Numbered from the stretch's first letter, positions 15,449-23,488 are shown. The stretch: 64,000 nucleotides of DNA from Bacillota bacterium (GCA_023412215.1 JAEYNX010000016.1:1-64000), one strand, 5' to 3'. Numbers and translations: made by a program. The notes: generated by a model from the sequence alone, not told the origin.

Positions 15449-15859
15449 TTGAAAGGTATAACGGATAAGCGCGAAGAGCAGAAGAATATAAGGTTAGCAA
15501 AGCCGGTAATGGTGGGCACTGGGGTTGTTATGGCAACACTGCTGCTGCTCTCTGTTTTGCTTTCGGTACTGTTTTCAAGCGCCGGCATATCGGCATCCGT
15601 CTTTACCCCCGCGGCGGTGTTTATGCTGGTGCTCGCTTTGTTCATCGGCAGCATTTTTGCCGCAAGGCTCTCCAAGGCCAAGGGGTTGCCTGTGGGCATC
15701 GCTGTGGGTATTACGGTTTCGGTCATCCTGTTTATCCTGAATCTTATCTTCCTGCATAACGGTTTTGGGTGGTTCTTGCTTGCAAAGCTCGCATTAATCT
15801 TGGTTAGCGGAGCGATAGGCGGGATTATCGGTGTTAATTTTTCGAATAAGAGAAAATAA
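15449..15859 (+). CDS. TIGR04086-like small membrane protein
   Basis: A 136-residue membrane protein with four hydrophobic segments (about residues 20-42, 50-70, 76-96 and 106-130) and short basic ends (KREEQKNIRL, NFSNKRK). Size, topology and position between yajC and the SCIFF pair fit the TIGR04086 membrane family of Clostridia; its function is unknown. The start is TTG 15449, with a perfect GGAGG 9 nt upstream; the frame is open further upstream but without an SD. That SD can be sequestered in a long leader hairpin. Confidence 0.75.
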   Translation: MKGITDKREEQKNIRLAKPVMVGTGVVMATLLLLSVLLSVLFSSAGISASVFTPAAVFMLVLALFIGSIFAARLSKAKGLPVGIAVGITVSVILFILNLIFLHNGFGWFLLAKLALILVSGAIGGIIGVNFSNKRK

Positions 15860-15944
15860 CAATTGCAACACAATACAAAATATGATAGAATGAATTCCTG
15901 TAATGAGTATATTCCGGCTTACAGGAATAAGGAGGACGATATCC

Positions 15945-16091
15945 ATGAAACATATTAAAACCTTAAATACCGCAAACCTTAAAAAGAGCACCGCTAAGGG
16001 CGGCTGCGGCGAGTGCCAGGCTTCCTGCCAGTCGGCCTGTAAAACATCCTGCACCGTTGCCAACCAGAAGTGCGAGAACGCTAACAAGTAA
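15945..16091 (+). CDS. scfA: Six-cysteine ranthipeptide precursor SCIFF
   Basis: A 48-residue RiPP precursor. The leader (MKHIKTLNTANLKK) is followed by a Gly/Cys-rich core with exactly six cysteines at 21, 24, 28, 32, 36 and 43 and the conserved ACKTSCT segment. This matches the SCIFF family (six cysteines in forty-five residues), whose Cys is joined to a Thr side chain by a radical SAM maturase. GGAGG precedes ATG 15945 by about 9 nt. The maturase gene follows at 16188, separated by a terminator-like hairpin. Confidence 0.95.
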   Translation: MKHIKTLNTANLKKSTAKGGCGECQASCQSACKTSCTVANQKCENANK

Positions 16092-16113
16092 GCATTCGAA
16101 AACAATACACATT

Positions 16114-16145
16114 TCAAGGGGCAGATACCTGTCCCTTGATTTTTG
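16114..16145 (+). terminator. Terminator/attenuator between scfA and scfB
   Basis: Stem TCAAGGG (16114-16120) / CCCTTGA (16133-16139) followed by TTTTTG. It probably lets more precursor mRNA than maturase mRNA be made, or ends the scfA transcript. Confidence 0.7.
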
Positions 16146-16187
16146 TTGTTATCATGGTATTAAACCCGAAAGGCAAGGTTTACAAGC

Positions 16188-17555
16188 ATGGAAAATTTCC
16201 TTATTCATAAATATGCCTTAAACGGCTATAACATTGTGCTGGATGTGCACAGCGGTGCGGTACATATCCTTGACGATATCTCCTTTGATCTCCTTGACTA
16301 TCTAAAACCGGGGTTTAGCGAAGATTGCCCTGCCGAAGTGATGGATGCCCTTGGCGGCAGGTACGCAAGCGGGGATATTCAAGAGGCCTATGGTGAGCTG
16401 TATAAGCTTGCCGAGGACGGCGTGCTCTTTTCCTCGGACGACTACGAGCCGTTTAAAGAGATGATGGTCAATTCGCCCATCAAGTCTATGTGCCTGCACA
16501 TTGCCCACGACTGCAACATGCGCTGCAGCTATTGCTTCGCCTCTACGGGCGATTTCGGCAAAGGCCGCAAGCTCATGCCGGCGGAGGTAGGGAAGAAGTC
16601 CGTCGATTTTCTCATCGAACATTCGGGCGCACGCCGGAACTTGGAAGTCGACTTCTTCGGCGGCGAGCCGCTGATGAACTTTGACGTTGTAAAGCAGATC
16701 GTAGAGTATGCGAGAAGCCTTGAAAAACAGCACAATAAGCTGTTCCGCTTTACCATCACCACCAACGGGCTGCTGCTGGACGATGATAAAATCGATTATA
16801 TCAACAAAGAAATGTACAACGTCGTGCTTTCCATCGACGGCCGCAGGGAGGTCAACGACCGTGTTAGAAAGTGTGTAAACGGTGCCGGAAGTTACGACAT
16901 CATTGTCCCGAAATTCCGCAAGCTGGTTGAGAAGCGGGGCGACGGGCAGTACTATGTGCGCGGCACCTTTACCAAGTTTAACGAGGATTTTGCAAATGAT
17001 GTGCTGGAGCTGAAGCGCCTTGGGTTTGAGCAGATTTCGGTGGAGCCGGTGGTTTCCGACCTAGCAAACGACTATGCGATTACCGAGAAGGAACTGCCGC
17101 ATGTGTTTGCCGAATATGAGCGGCTGGCAACGCTTTTACTGGACCTCAAGGCTAAAAAAGAAGGCGTAAACTTCTTTCACTTTATGATCGACCTTGAGCA
17201 AGGCCCCTGCGCCATCAAACGTCTGCGCGGCTGCGGCTGCGGCAACGAGTATGTTGCGGTGACGCCGGACGGCGACATCTACCCCTGCCATCAGTTTGTA
17301 GGGATGGAGGAGTGGAAGATGGGCAGTGTGATGGATAACAGTATAAACGCGGACAAGAAGAACGATTTTGCGCGCGCGAACATCTACGGCAAGCAGGAGT
17401 GCAGGGAATGCTGGGCAAAGTTCTACTGCTCCGGCGGATGCAACGCAAACAATGTGCAGTATAGGGGAGACATCCTCAAGCCGCACAGAATCTCCTGCGA
17501 GCTTGAAAAGAAGCGTTTAGAGTGCGCTATTATGATGAAGGCGGCTCAACTCTAA
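16188..17555 (+). CDS. scfB: SCIFF maturase, radical SAM/SPASM thioether-forming enzyme
   Basis: A 455-residue radical SAM enzyme that installs Cys-to-Thr thioether bonds in the SCIFF peptide. The N-terminal part (about 1-90) is the peptide-recognition (RRE-like) region; the cluster motif CNMRCSYC has Cys 109, 113 and 116; FFGGEPLMN is the SAM-binding GGE; the C-terminal SPASM part (about 330-445) has CAIKRLRGCGCG, PDGDIYPCHQ and CRECWAKFYCSGGC for two auxiliary 4Fe-4S clusters. Start ATG 16188. It is paired with scfA and followed by a strong terminator. Confidence 0.95.
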   Translation: MENFLIHKYALNGYNIVLDVHSGAVHILDDISFDLLDYLKPGFSEDCPAEVMDALGGRYASGDIQEAYGELYKLAEDGVLFSSDDYEPFKEMMVNSPIKSMCLHIAHDCNMRCSYCFASTGDFGKGRKLMPAEVGKKSVDFLIEHSGARRNLEVDFFGGEPLMNFDVVKQIVEYARSLEKQHNKLFRFTITTNGLLLDDDKIDYINKEMYNVVLSIDGRREVNDRVRKCVNGAGSYDIIVPKFRKLVEKRGDGQYYVRGTFTKFNEDFANDVLELKRLGFEQISVEPVVSDLANDYAITEKELPHVFAEYERLATLLLDLKAKKEGVNFFHFMIDLEQGPCAIKRLRGCGCGNEYVAVTPDGDIYPCHQFVGMEEWKMGSVMDNSINADKKNDFARANIYGKQECRECWAKFYCSGGCNANNVQYRGDILKPHRISCELEKKRLECAIMMKAAQL

Positions 17556-17588
17556 GGCACACCGCATTATACATAAAAATGTATAAAT

Positions 17589-17622
17589 AACCGGCCCCAA
17601 AACAGGGCCGGTTATCGTTTTT
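17589..17622 (+). terminator. Terminator after scfB
   Basis: Stem AACCGGCCC / GGGCCGGTT with a 7-nt loop, followed by a T-rich tract ending TTTTTT. Confidence 0.9.
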
Positions 17623-17627
17623 TAGAG

Positions 17628-17685
17628 GTAAACATAATCATGTTTACATAATATTTGTAACTGTACATAATTGGTTTTACATAAT
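17628..17685 (+). repeat. Palindrome and three TACATAAT repeats in AT-rich DNA upstream of proC
   Basis: GTAAACAT-AATC-ATGTTTAC (17628-17647) is a perfect palindrome. TACATAAT occurs at 17645-17652, 17664-17671 and 17678-17685. The first overlaps GTTTACATAATAT, which equals the XerD-side arm and centre of firmicute dif sites as I recall them, but the XerC arm does not match. These could also be operators for proC. Confidence 0.5.
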
Positions 17686-17813
17686 TTTTGATATTTGCAA
17701 CAAATCTATATTAATATTATGATTTTTGTTGAATATTCAATTAGAATGTATTATATTAAATTATAGAATATAGTATATTAATATTTAAGCATGGGTTAGG
17801 AGAATTGACGTAG

Positions 17814-18623
17814 ATGTCTAACAGATACGACGTAGGTTTTATCGGGCTTGGCAATATGGCTTCAGCCATCATCAGCGGCATCTTGGCAAAGGAGGTCGTA
17901 AGCCCCTCCAATATCTGTGCCTATGATGTTTCTAAAGAGAAATGTGCTTTTTTTGCCGAAAAAGGCATTGCTGTTGCCGCGGATGAAAAAACGGTGGCTG
18001 CACAGTGTAGGTACGTGTTTTTGTGTGTAAAGCCGCAGGTCATGGGGGACGTGTTAGCCGCCCTTAAACCTGGCGCGGGTGAACATAATGTATTTGTTTC
18101 TATTGCGGCCGGTATTGGTGCCGGTTACATTAAAAATCAGCTTGGCTTCGACTGCAAGCTGATTCTGGTAATGCCCAATACCCCCCTGATGCTTGGGGAG
18201 GGCGCCTCTGCTCTCGCCTGCATTCCACCCACCGGCAGCGAAGAATTTTTATTTGTAAAAAGCATCTTTGCCGCGGCCGGTATCAGTGAAGAGGTCCCCG
18301 CCGACAAGCTGTGCGAGGTAATCCCCGTAAACGGCAGCAGCCCGGCGTTTATCTATCTGTTTGCCAAGATCGTTGCAGATTTCTCAAAGGAGCAGGGTAT
18401 CGACTACGCGGTTGCGCTGCGTCTCTTTGCTCAAACGCTCATCGGCAGCGCCAAAATGCTGACCGAAAGCAATCTGACGCCCGACGAGCTGATTAAGATG
18501 GTTTCTTCGCCCGGCGGCACTACCGTAAAAGCGCTGGCCACCTTTGAAGAATACGGCTTTGAAAACACAGTGCGCGCGGCGATGCGCTCCTGCATCGACA
18601 GAGCATACGAGCTCGGTAAATAA
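17814..18623 (+). CDS. proC: Pyrroline-5-carboxylate reductase
   Basis: A 269-residue enzyme reducing pyrroline-5-carboxylate to proline. Visible: N-terminal GFIGLGNMASAI, FLCVKPQVM, MPNTPLMLGEGASAL, GSSPAFIYLFAKI and the C-terminal signature MVSSPGGTTVKALATFEE. ATG 17814 has GGAG about 11 nt upstream. It is preceded by about 190 nt of very AT-rich DNA with a palindrome and repeats that may hold its promoter. Confidence 0.95.
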   Translation: MSNRYDVGFIGLGNMASAIISGILAKEVVSPSNICAYDVSKEKCAFFAEKGIAVAADEKTVAAQCRYVFLCVKPQVMGDVLAALKPGAGEHNVFVSIAAGIGAGYIKNQLGFDCKLILVMPNTPLMLGEGASALACIPPTGSEEFLFVKSIFAAAGISEEVPADKLCEVIPVNGSSPAFIYLFAKIVADFSKEQGIDYAVALRLFAQTLIGSAKMLTESNLTPDELIKMVSSPGGTTVKALATFEEYGFENTVRAAMRSCIDRAYELGK

Positions 18624-18633
18624 TTCTAAAAAC

Positions 18634-18679
18634 CCCTTGTCCTGAATACTTATGTACCATAAAGGTTCAGAAAAGGGGA
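18634..18679 (+). promoter_or_regulatory. Hairpin masking the SD of spoIIM
   Basis: CCCCTT (18634-18639) with CTGAA (18643-18647) pairs with TTCAG (18667-18671) and AAGGGG (18674-18679). AAGGGG is the SD of the TTG start at 18687. Confidence 0.5.
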
Positions 18680-18686
18680 ATTAAAA

Positions 18687-19331
18687 TTGAGAAGGACAAC
18701 CATAAACAGTATACACAGCGGCCGTACGCACGTACTTGCCGCCATCCGCTTTATAGCCAACAACCGGCTTGTTTATGGGATGCTCGGGCTCTACATATTC
18801 GGTGTGTTTCTTGGCTCTCTGGCCGTTAAGTATGGCAGCGAGCCTATCGTGGGGGAGCTGGGGGGCATTTTATCCGGCTATATCGGGCAGCGCGCGGATC
18901 AAACCTTTCTGCCTGCCTTTTTATCCTCCTTCACCATGAACTTTCTCGTGCTTTTTTTAGTGTTCTTTTTGGGGTTTTGCGCGATTGCACCGCCGGTTAT
19001 CCTGTTCATTGCAGTGGGCAAGGGGGTTAGTGTAGGCGTGGCCATCGGCTACCTGTATGCCAGCACCGGCTCCACGGGGATGTGGTATGCCGTTCAAAAC
19101 CTTGTGCCGGTGTCTCTTATCGCTTCCTTTGCAACCATTCTGGCCTGCGCCAGTTCCTATAAGCTCTCCTGCATATATTTCTCGATGTTTTCGCATAAGC
19201 AGGCGGAAAACTCCGTCTCAGACGCGGCGGAGGCTTATCTTACAAGGTATGTCGTGTACACCATTCTCATCTTCGTTTCAGCCCTGGTAGACGGGTTATG
19301 CTGTACCGTTTTCGGCGGCATTTCACCATAG
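18687..19331 (+). CDS. spoIIM: Stage II sporulation protein M-like
   Basis: A 214-residue polytopic membrane protein with about five hydrophobic segments (30-50, 75-100, 105-130, 140-160, 190-208) and the SpoIIM pattern FIANNRLVY near the N-terminus and FFLGFCAIAPPVILF...GKGVSVGVAIGYL in the middle. In B. subtilis SpoIIM is part of the DMP complex with SpoIID/P that drives engulfment. It sits 120 nt before xerD; B. subtilis also has spoIIM near the xerD homologue ripX. The start TTG has AAGGGG 7 nt upstream, itself in a possible hairpin. Confidence 0.8.
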   Translation: MRRTTINSIHSGRTHVLAAIRFIANNRLVYGMLGLYIFGVFLGSLAVKYGSEPIVGELGGILSGYIGQRADQTFLPAFLSSFTMNFLVLFLVFFLGFCAIAPPVILFIAVGKGVSVGVAIGYLYASTGSTGMWYAVQNLVPVSLIASFATILACASSYKLSCIYFSMFSHKQAENSVSDAAEAYLTRYVVYTILIFVSALVDGLCCTVFGGISP

Positions 19332-19361
19332 ATTTGTTTGTGGTTTTGTAGTCTTTTTGGT

Positions 19362-19444
19362 CTTGCCATTATTACTGTGCATGGCAAGTACCCAATGAAA
19401 GCGTTGGTTTTATAATTTTAGCCTGCGCACAGCGGCAGAACGGA
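19362..19444 (+). promoter_or_regulatory. Recurrent hairpin-plus-motif element before xerD
   Basis: Hairpin CTTGCCAT (19362-19369) / ATGGCAAG (19381-19388) with CTGTGC in the loop, 43 nt of spacer, then GCACAG directly followed by the core GCGGCAGAACGGA (19432-19444), 7 nt before the start codon. The same parts in the same order precede argR and clpX on the minus strand. Confidence 0.6.
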
Positions 19445-19451
19445 CGAGAAA

Positions 19452-20336
19452 ATGACACAGTTTGTAAAGAGCTTTGAAGGGTATCTGCTAAACAGCAAGG
19501 ATGTTTCTGAAAACACGCTGGAGTCGTACCTCCGGGATGTGAACGCCTTTGTGATCTACGCTGCAGGGGAGGGGGTACTGCAGCCATCCGAGGTCACCAA
19601 CGAGTGCATCGCTGATTATGTGGAGCATTTAAAGGCGCTGAATAAAAGCAACTCCACCATCACCAGGAGCATTGCTTCGTTGCGCTCATTTTTCCAATAT
19701 CTTGTCTTAAACGGATATGCTACCGGCAACCCTGCCAGAAGTATTAAGCTTGAAAAGGTAGAGAAGAAGCTGCCAAGCATCCTTACCGACCACGAGATCG
19801 ACCAGTTGCTGAAAAGCCCCAACGCCAACGAGCCCAAGGGCTGTCGCGATAAGGCCATGCTCGAGCTTTTGTATGCGACCGGCATACGGGTGTCTGAGCT
19901 GGTTTCGCTCAATATACAGGACATCAACCTGAATGTCGGCTTTTTAAACTGCCGCAACGGCAGAGCGAGCCGCATTATACCCATCTACCCGGAAGCGCTG
20001 AAATCTCTCAACGAATATATCTATCGTGTACGTATCGCGATTGTGCCGGACAACGATTTTGATGCATTATTTATTAATTTAAACGGCAGTAGGTTGACTA
20101 GACAGGGATTTTGGAAGATAATAAAAACATACGCCGAAAAGGCGAATATTAAAACAGAGATTACGCCACACACATTGCGGCATTCCTTTGCAGCGCATCT
20201 GTTGGAAAACGGCGCTCAGCTCAAAGACATCAAAGAGATGCTTGGTCATGCCGATATTTCTTCCACACAGGTTTATGCCCAGATTATGAAGAATAAGTTT
20301 AAGGATGTTTACAACCGGTGTCACCCGCGTGCGTAA
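19452..20336 (+). CDS. xerD: Tyrosine recombinase, XerD-type, with altered catalytic-lysine motif
   Basis: A 294-residue tyrosine recombinase of usual Xer length, with N-terminal SAM-like domain (about 1-95) and catalytic domain. Seen: ATGIRVSEL (Arg), HTLRHSFAAHLLE (His, Arg), EMLGHADISSTQVYAQI (His, Tyr). The loop that normally reads GKGNKER reads RNGRASR, so the catalytic Lys is replaced by Asn by my alignment. It could still work if a nearby Arg substitutes. Xer proteins resolve chromosome dimers at dif. The start has a nonstandard recurrent upstream motif rather than a strong SD. Confidence 0.88.
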   Translation: MTQFVKSFEGYLLNSKDVSENTLESYLRDVNAFVIYAAGEGVLQPSEVTNECIADYVEHLKALNKSNSTITRSIASLRSFFQYLVLNGYATGNPARSIKLEKVEKKLPSILTDHEIDQLLKSPNANEPKGCRDKAMLELLYATGIRVSELVSLNIQDINLNVGFLNCRNGRASRIIPIYPEALKSLNEYIYRVRIAIVPDNDFDALFINLNGSRLTRQGFWKIIKTYAEKANIKTEITPHTLRHSFAAHLLENGAQLKDIKEMLGHADISSTQVYAQIMKNKFKDVYNRCHPRA

Positions 20337-20359
20337 TACTCGTGAAGGAGCTGTAGATT

Positions 20360-21229
20360 TTGGGTTTTTTAGGCATAGGGAACTACTCAAAACCTGGCAA
20401 GGGCGTTTCGAAAAACGCGCCCGAAAAGAAGCGATTCTTTCTTTTCTTTGATATTCTTTTCAGAAAGTTTTGGAAAATTATTCAGGTTAATCTGCTTTAC
20501 CTCGTAGCCTTTATTCCGCTCATATTGGCCATGTTTTTTGTTTTCCCGCTGTTTAACGGCGCATTGCCGTATAAGATTCTGGCGGGCCTAGGCACTGCGG
20601 TTGCCGCTATTCCGATTGGGCCTGCCACCACCGGGCTCACCTATATCTTAAGGAACTACGCGAGGGAACAGCACGCCTTTATGCTCTCCGATTTCTGGGA
20701 TGCCGTAAAAAATAACTGGAAGCAGTCTGTTCCAACAGGCATCATCATGATACTGCTTGGCATTATTGTTTATTTCTCGGCGTCGTTTTACTTCCTGAAC
20801 ATCTCCGGTTCAACACTGTTTACGGTAATGTTCGGCATCACCATTGCGGTGGCTTTAATACTGCTTTTCGCCTCCTATTACGTATACCTGCTGATTGTAA
20901 CGGTAGACCTTAAACTCAGCCAGCTATACAAAAACTCGCTGATACTTGCTGTGCTGGGGCTTAAGACTAACCTTATTACAACCTTCTTTGTTGCGCTTAT
21001 CCTTGTGCCGGTAATACTGTTTTTCCCGATCTCGCTAATACTGGTGCTATTGATTGTACCGGCACTGGTCGGTTTGATTGTAAACTTTAATTCATTCCAA
21101 TATATCAAGAAGTATTGCATCGATCCGTACTATGACAAGCTAAAGGAAGAAAGCCCGGATACCGAGGAAGAAAAGTCCGATGACGCACCCGTATTCTCGG
21201 ATGAAACCTTGGACAGCAAAAAAGATTAA
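20360..21229 (+). CDS. DUF624/YesL-like membrane protein
   Basis: A 289-residue membrane protein. After a basic N-terminus there are hydrophobic segments at about 42-66, 70-92, 125-147, 153-178, 193-215 and 215-238, and an acidic, disordered C-terminus (about 255-289, rich in E, D, S). The motif FRKFWKIIQVNLLY followed by GPATTGLTYILRNYAREQHA is typical of the DUF624 (YesL) family, of unknown biochemical role. TTG 20360 has GGAG 9 nt upstream. It lies 23 nt after xerD and ends in a very strong terminator. Confidence 0.78.
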   Translation: MGFLGIGNYSKPGKGVSKNAPEKKRFFLFFDILFRKFWKIIQVNLLYLVAFIPLILAMFFVFPLFNGALPYKILAGLGTAVAAIPIGPATTGLTYILRNYAREQHAFMLSDFWDAVKNNWKQSVPTGIIMILLGIIVYFSASFYFLNISGSTLFTVMFGITIAVALILLFASYYVYLLIVTVDLKLSQLYKNSLILAVLGLKTNLITTFFVALILVPVILFFPISLILVLLIVPALVGLIVNFNSFQYIKKYCIDPYYDKLKEESPDTEEEKSDDAPVFSDETLDSKKD

Positions 21230-21245
21230 AGAAACCTAGCATTTG

Positions 21246-21293
21246 AAAATCCCACAGTGGGCAGAGTCAGTGACCTGCCCACTGTGGGATTTT
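21246..21293 (+). terminator. Strong terminator after the DUF624-like gene
   Basis: A perfect 19-bp inverted repeat (core CCCACAGTGGGCAG / CTGCCCACTGTGGG) with a 10-nt loop, followed by TTTTTA and TTTTTTG. Confidence 0.93.
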
Positions 21294-21484
21294 TATTTTT
21301 TGTTCTGCTTTGGGTAAATAAGATGATGGCGGATTGATTAAAATTATCGTACCTTCTACAAATTATTACATAATATTGACGTGCTTTTAATATTTTATTC
21401 GCAGTTGGTTTCGTATAATAAAAAGAAGGAGGCAAGTAATTAATTTAGGCCAAGCATAATTATTTTTATTTTGGAGGCACTCGA

Positions 21485-22858
21485 ATGCAACAAAAAACCG
21501 GAAACAGAAAAAATTATGTGCTGGATACCAATGTACTGCTTCATGACCCGGGATGCATCTACAATTTCAAGGGTAACAATGTCATACTGCCCATGGTTGT
21601 ACTCGAAGAAATCGACTCCCTGAAATCCAGGGAAGGGCTCTGCGGATGCCAGGCAAGGCAGGCGGCGCGCGAACTTTCCAAGATGGTAGAGGGCAAGGCT
21701 CAGCAAAGCATTCAGAGTGGAATAACACTAAAAGACAATATTGTAATCAAGGTGGAACTGAACGGCTATCATAATTTAACAGAGATTACGGATGAGCTTG
21801 ACCTTAAGAAAAACGATAACCGGATTCTGCTGACAACGCTCAGCATTAAAAAAAAGAACCTAGACCTTCCAACCATCCTCGTCTCTAAGGATATTTGCAT
21901 GAGGCTCAAGGCCGAAGCCTTCGGCATTGAAGCGGAGGATTACGAGACGGACAGAATCGCGCTGGATGATCTGTACCGGGGCTATGCAACGGCAACGCTA
22001 TCCTCAACGGATATCGACCAGATTTTTGATTCGGGTTTGGATTGCCCCAAGAAGATTAAGCTTTTTCCGAACCAGTTTCTGCTGGTGCATGCAAAGGATG
22101 ATCCGGCCCGTTCGGTTGTTGTCCGGTTCGACGGCGAAAGGTTGGTACCGCTTCAGTATGAAGGCAGGGCTGCCTGGGGGCTTTCGCCCATGAACCTTGA
22201 GCAGAAGATGGCATTTGAATTGATGATGGATGATAACGTAAAATTTGTCTCCGTCACAGGGGGTGCTGGGTCTGGTAAAACCATTCTTGCAACCGCGGTT
22301 GCACTGGAAAAGGTGATAGAACAACATATATACCGAAAGATTGTATTTGTCCGCCCAATCGTACCTGCAGGGGATGATATCGGGTTTCTGCCGGGAAACG
22401 AGGAGGAAAAACTTCGTCCGTGGATGGGCAGCTTCTACGATGCCTTTGAAAATCTGATGTATTTCGGGCGAAACCGTAAGCCCAGAAAAAACTATTCGGA
22501 GGATACCTCTATTGATGCCTTTATAGACAATCTAAAGTGTAACGGTGTCATTGATATGAAGACCTTTACATACATGCGCGGCAGGACGCTGGCTGACGCC
22601 ATCGTTATTGTGGATGAAGCGCAGGAAACCACACCTCACATCGCCAAACTGATGCTGACAAGAGCCGGACAAAACTCCAAATTCATCTTTATCGGTGATC
22701 CGACTGATAATCAAATTGACAATGTGCTGGTGGATTCGCATTCCAATGGTCTGGTATATCTGGTTGAGAAGCTAAAAGAATCGACGCTAACAGGCCATAT
22801 AACGCTCAGCCAAGTGGAGCGCAGCCCACTGGCAAGGCTCGCCGAAAAGGCGCTCTGA
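21485..22858 (+). CDS. PhoH family protein with N-terminal PIN domain
   Basis: A 457-residue fusion of a PIN ribonuclease-like domain (about 10-150; YVLDTNVLLHDP with catalytic Asp, VVLEEIDSLK, KKNDNRILLTTL, VSKDICMRLKAEAFG) and a PhoH-type P-loop ATPase (about 240-457; Walker A TGGAGSGKTILA, VDEAQETTPH Walker B, LTRAGQNSKFIFIGDPTDNQID). This PIN-PhoH arrangement (YlaK-like) is found widely in Firmicutes and is thought to act on RNA. GGAGG sits 8 nt before ATG. Confidence 0.9.
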   Translation: MQQKTGNRKNYVLDTNVLLHDPGCIYNFKGNNVILPMVVLEEIDSLKSREGLCGCQARQAARELSKMVEGKAQQSIQSGITLKDNIVIKVELNGYHNLTEITDELDLKKNDNRILLTTLSIKKKNLDLPTILVSKDICMRLKAEAFGIEAEDYETDRIALDDLYRGYATATLSSTDIDQIFDSGLDCPKKIKLFPNQFLLVHAKDDPARSVVVRFDGERLVPLQYEGRAAWGLSPMNLEQKMAFELMMDDNVKFVSVTGGAGSGKTILATAVALEKVIEQHIYRKIVFVRPIVPAGDDIGFLPGNEEEKLRPWMGSFYDAFENLMYFGRNRKPRKNYSEDTSIDAFIDNLKCNGVIDMKTFTYMRGRTLADAIVIVDEAQETTPHIAKLMLTRAGQNSKFIFIGDPTDNQIDNVLVDSHSNGLVYLVEKLKESTLTGHITLSQVERSPLARLAEKAL

Positions 22859-22933
22859 TTTATTATTACACCGCAAAACTGAAACTTGCGTAAATCAAGA
22901 TTTTAGGTAAGCAAAAGGTAGGGAAGATCACTG

Positions 22934-22986
22934 CACCCCCAAAGTTAAACAGTATGATTGCTGTAAATAACTTTGGGGGTGTTTTT
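22934..22986 (+). terminator. Terminator after the PhoH gene
   Basis: Stem CACCCCCAAAGTTA / TAACTTTGGGGGTG enclosing a small ACAG/CTGT stem, followed by TTTTT. Confidence 0.85.
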
Positions 22987-23109
22987 ATGTCTAAACGATA
23001 ATATATTTCACAAAATAAAAGTGGGGGATTCTTTAAAGAGAATGTTTATACTGCTCAACATTATTGTGTTGAGTACAATAATGGATGGCGGGTTGTTTAT
23101 TATGAATGA
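22987..23109 (+). pseudogene. Possible decayed short ORF with an early stop
   Basis: ATG at 22987 after GGGGGT opens a frame that stops at codon 5 (TAA, 22999) but then stays open for 35 codons with a peptide rich in Y, N and G (SGGFFKENVYTAQHYCVEYN) to TGA at 23107. It may be a gene fragment with a nonsense mutation, perhaps from a lost mobile element. The rest up to 23488 (low GC) contains an AGGAGGT at about 23176 with no usable ORF after it, a direct repeat of TTTTTTACTACA at about 23309-23332 and a palindrome at 23338. Confidence 0.3.
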
Positions 23110-23337
23110 TAGAATGAGCTTATAAACTTTAATCATAAAGAGTGATATTATAATAGTTATTAGAATTATAAGAAAGGTAGGAGGTATTAATCACTTCATT
23201 TTAAGTTGTTTTTAGTTCACAGCGTACACTGAAAGCTATTACCGACTTAAATGAATCGGGTTAAAGTGATGGGCAGAGGTGCTTGTAAGGCTAGGATGAT
23301 CGTTCCTAATTTTTTACTACATTTTTTACTACATATT

Positions 23338-23359
23338 GCACTAAATAAAAATTTAGTGC
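23338..23359 (+). repeat. Perfect palindrome upstream of the second recombinase
   Basis: GCACTAAAT-AAAA-ATTTAGTGC; nine paired bases around an A-rich loop. It could be an operator or hairpin; no T run follows. Confidence 0.5.
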
Positions 23360-23488
23360 GATTAAGGGGATAGGCTTTGCTAAAATCACCCTGCATAGTA
23401 TACGCATTACGCATATTGATTTCATGGCTTTTTAAGGTGTATAATTAGATTGATTCAAATAATGACATCAGGCTTTATGGAGTTTATT

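Noticed and set aside
17628..17685. Complete dif site
   Set aside because: Only one arm and the centre resemble dif; the other arm does not match, so I record only a half-site resemblance.
21361..21484. A short gene after AGGAGG at about 21427
   Set aside because: No start codon at suitable distance; the next ATG with an SD is the PhoH gene at 21485.
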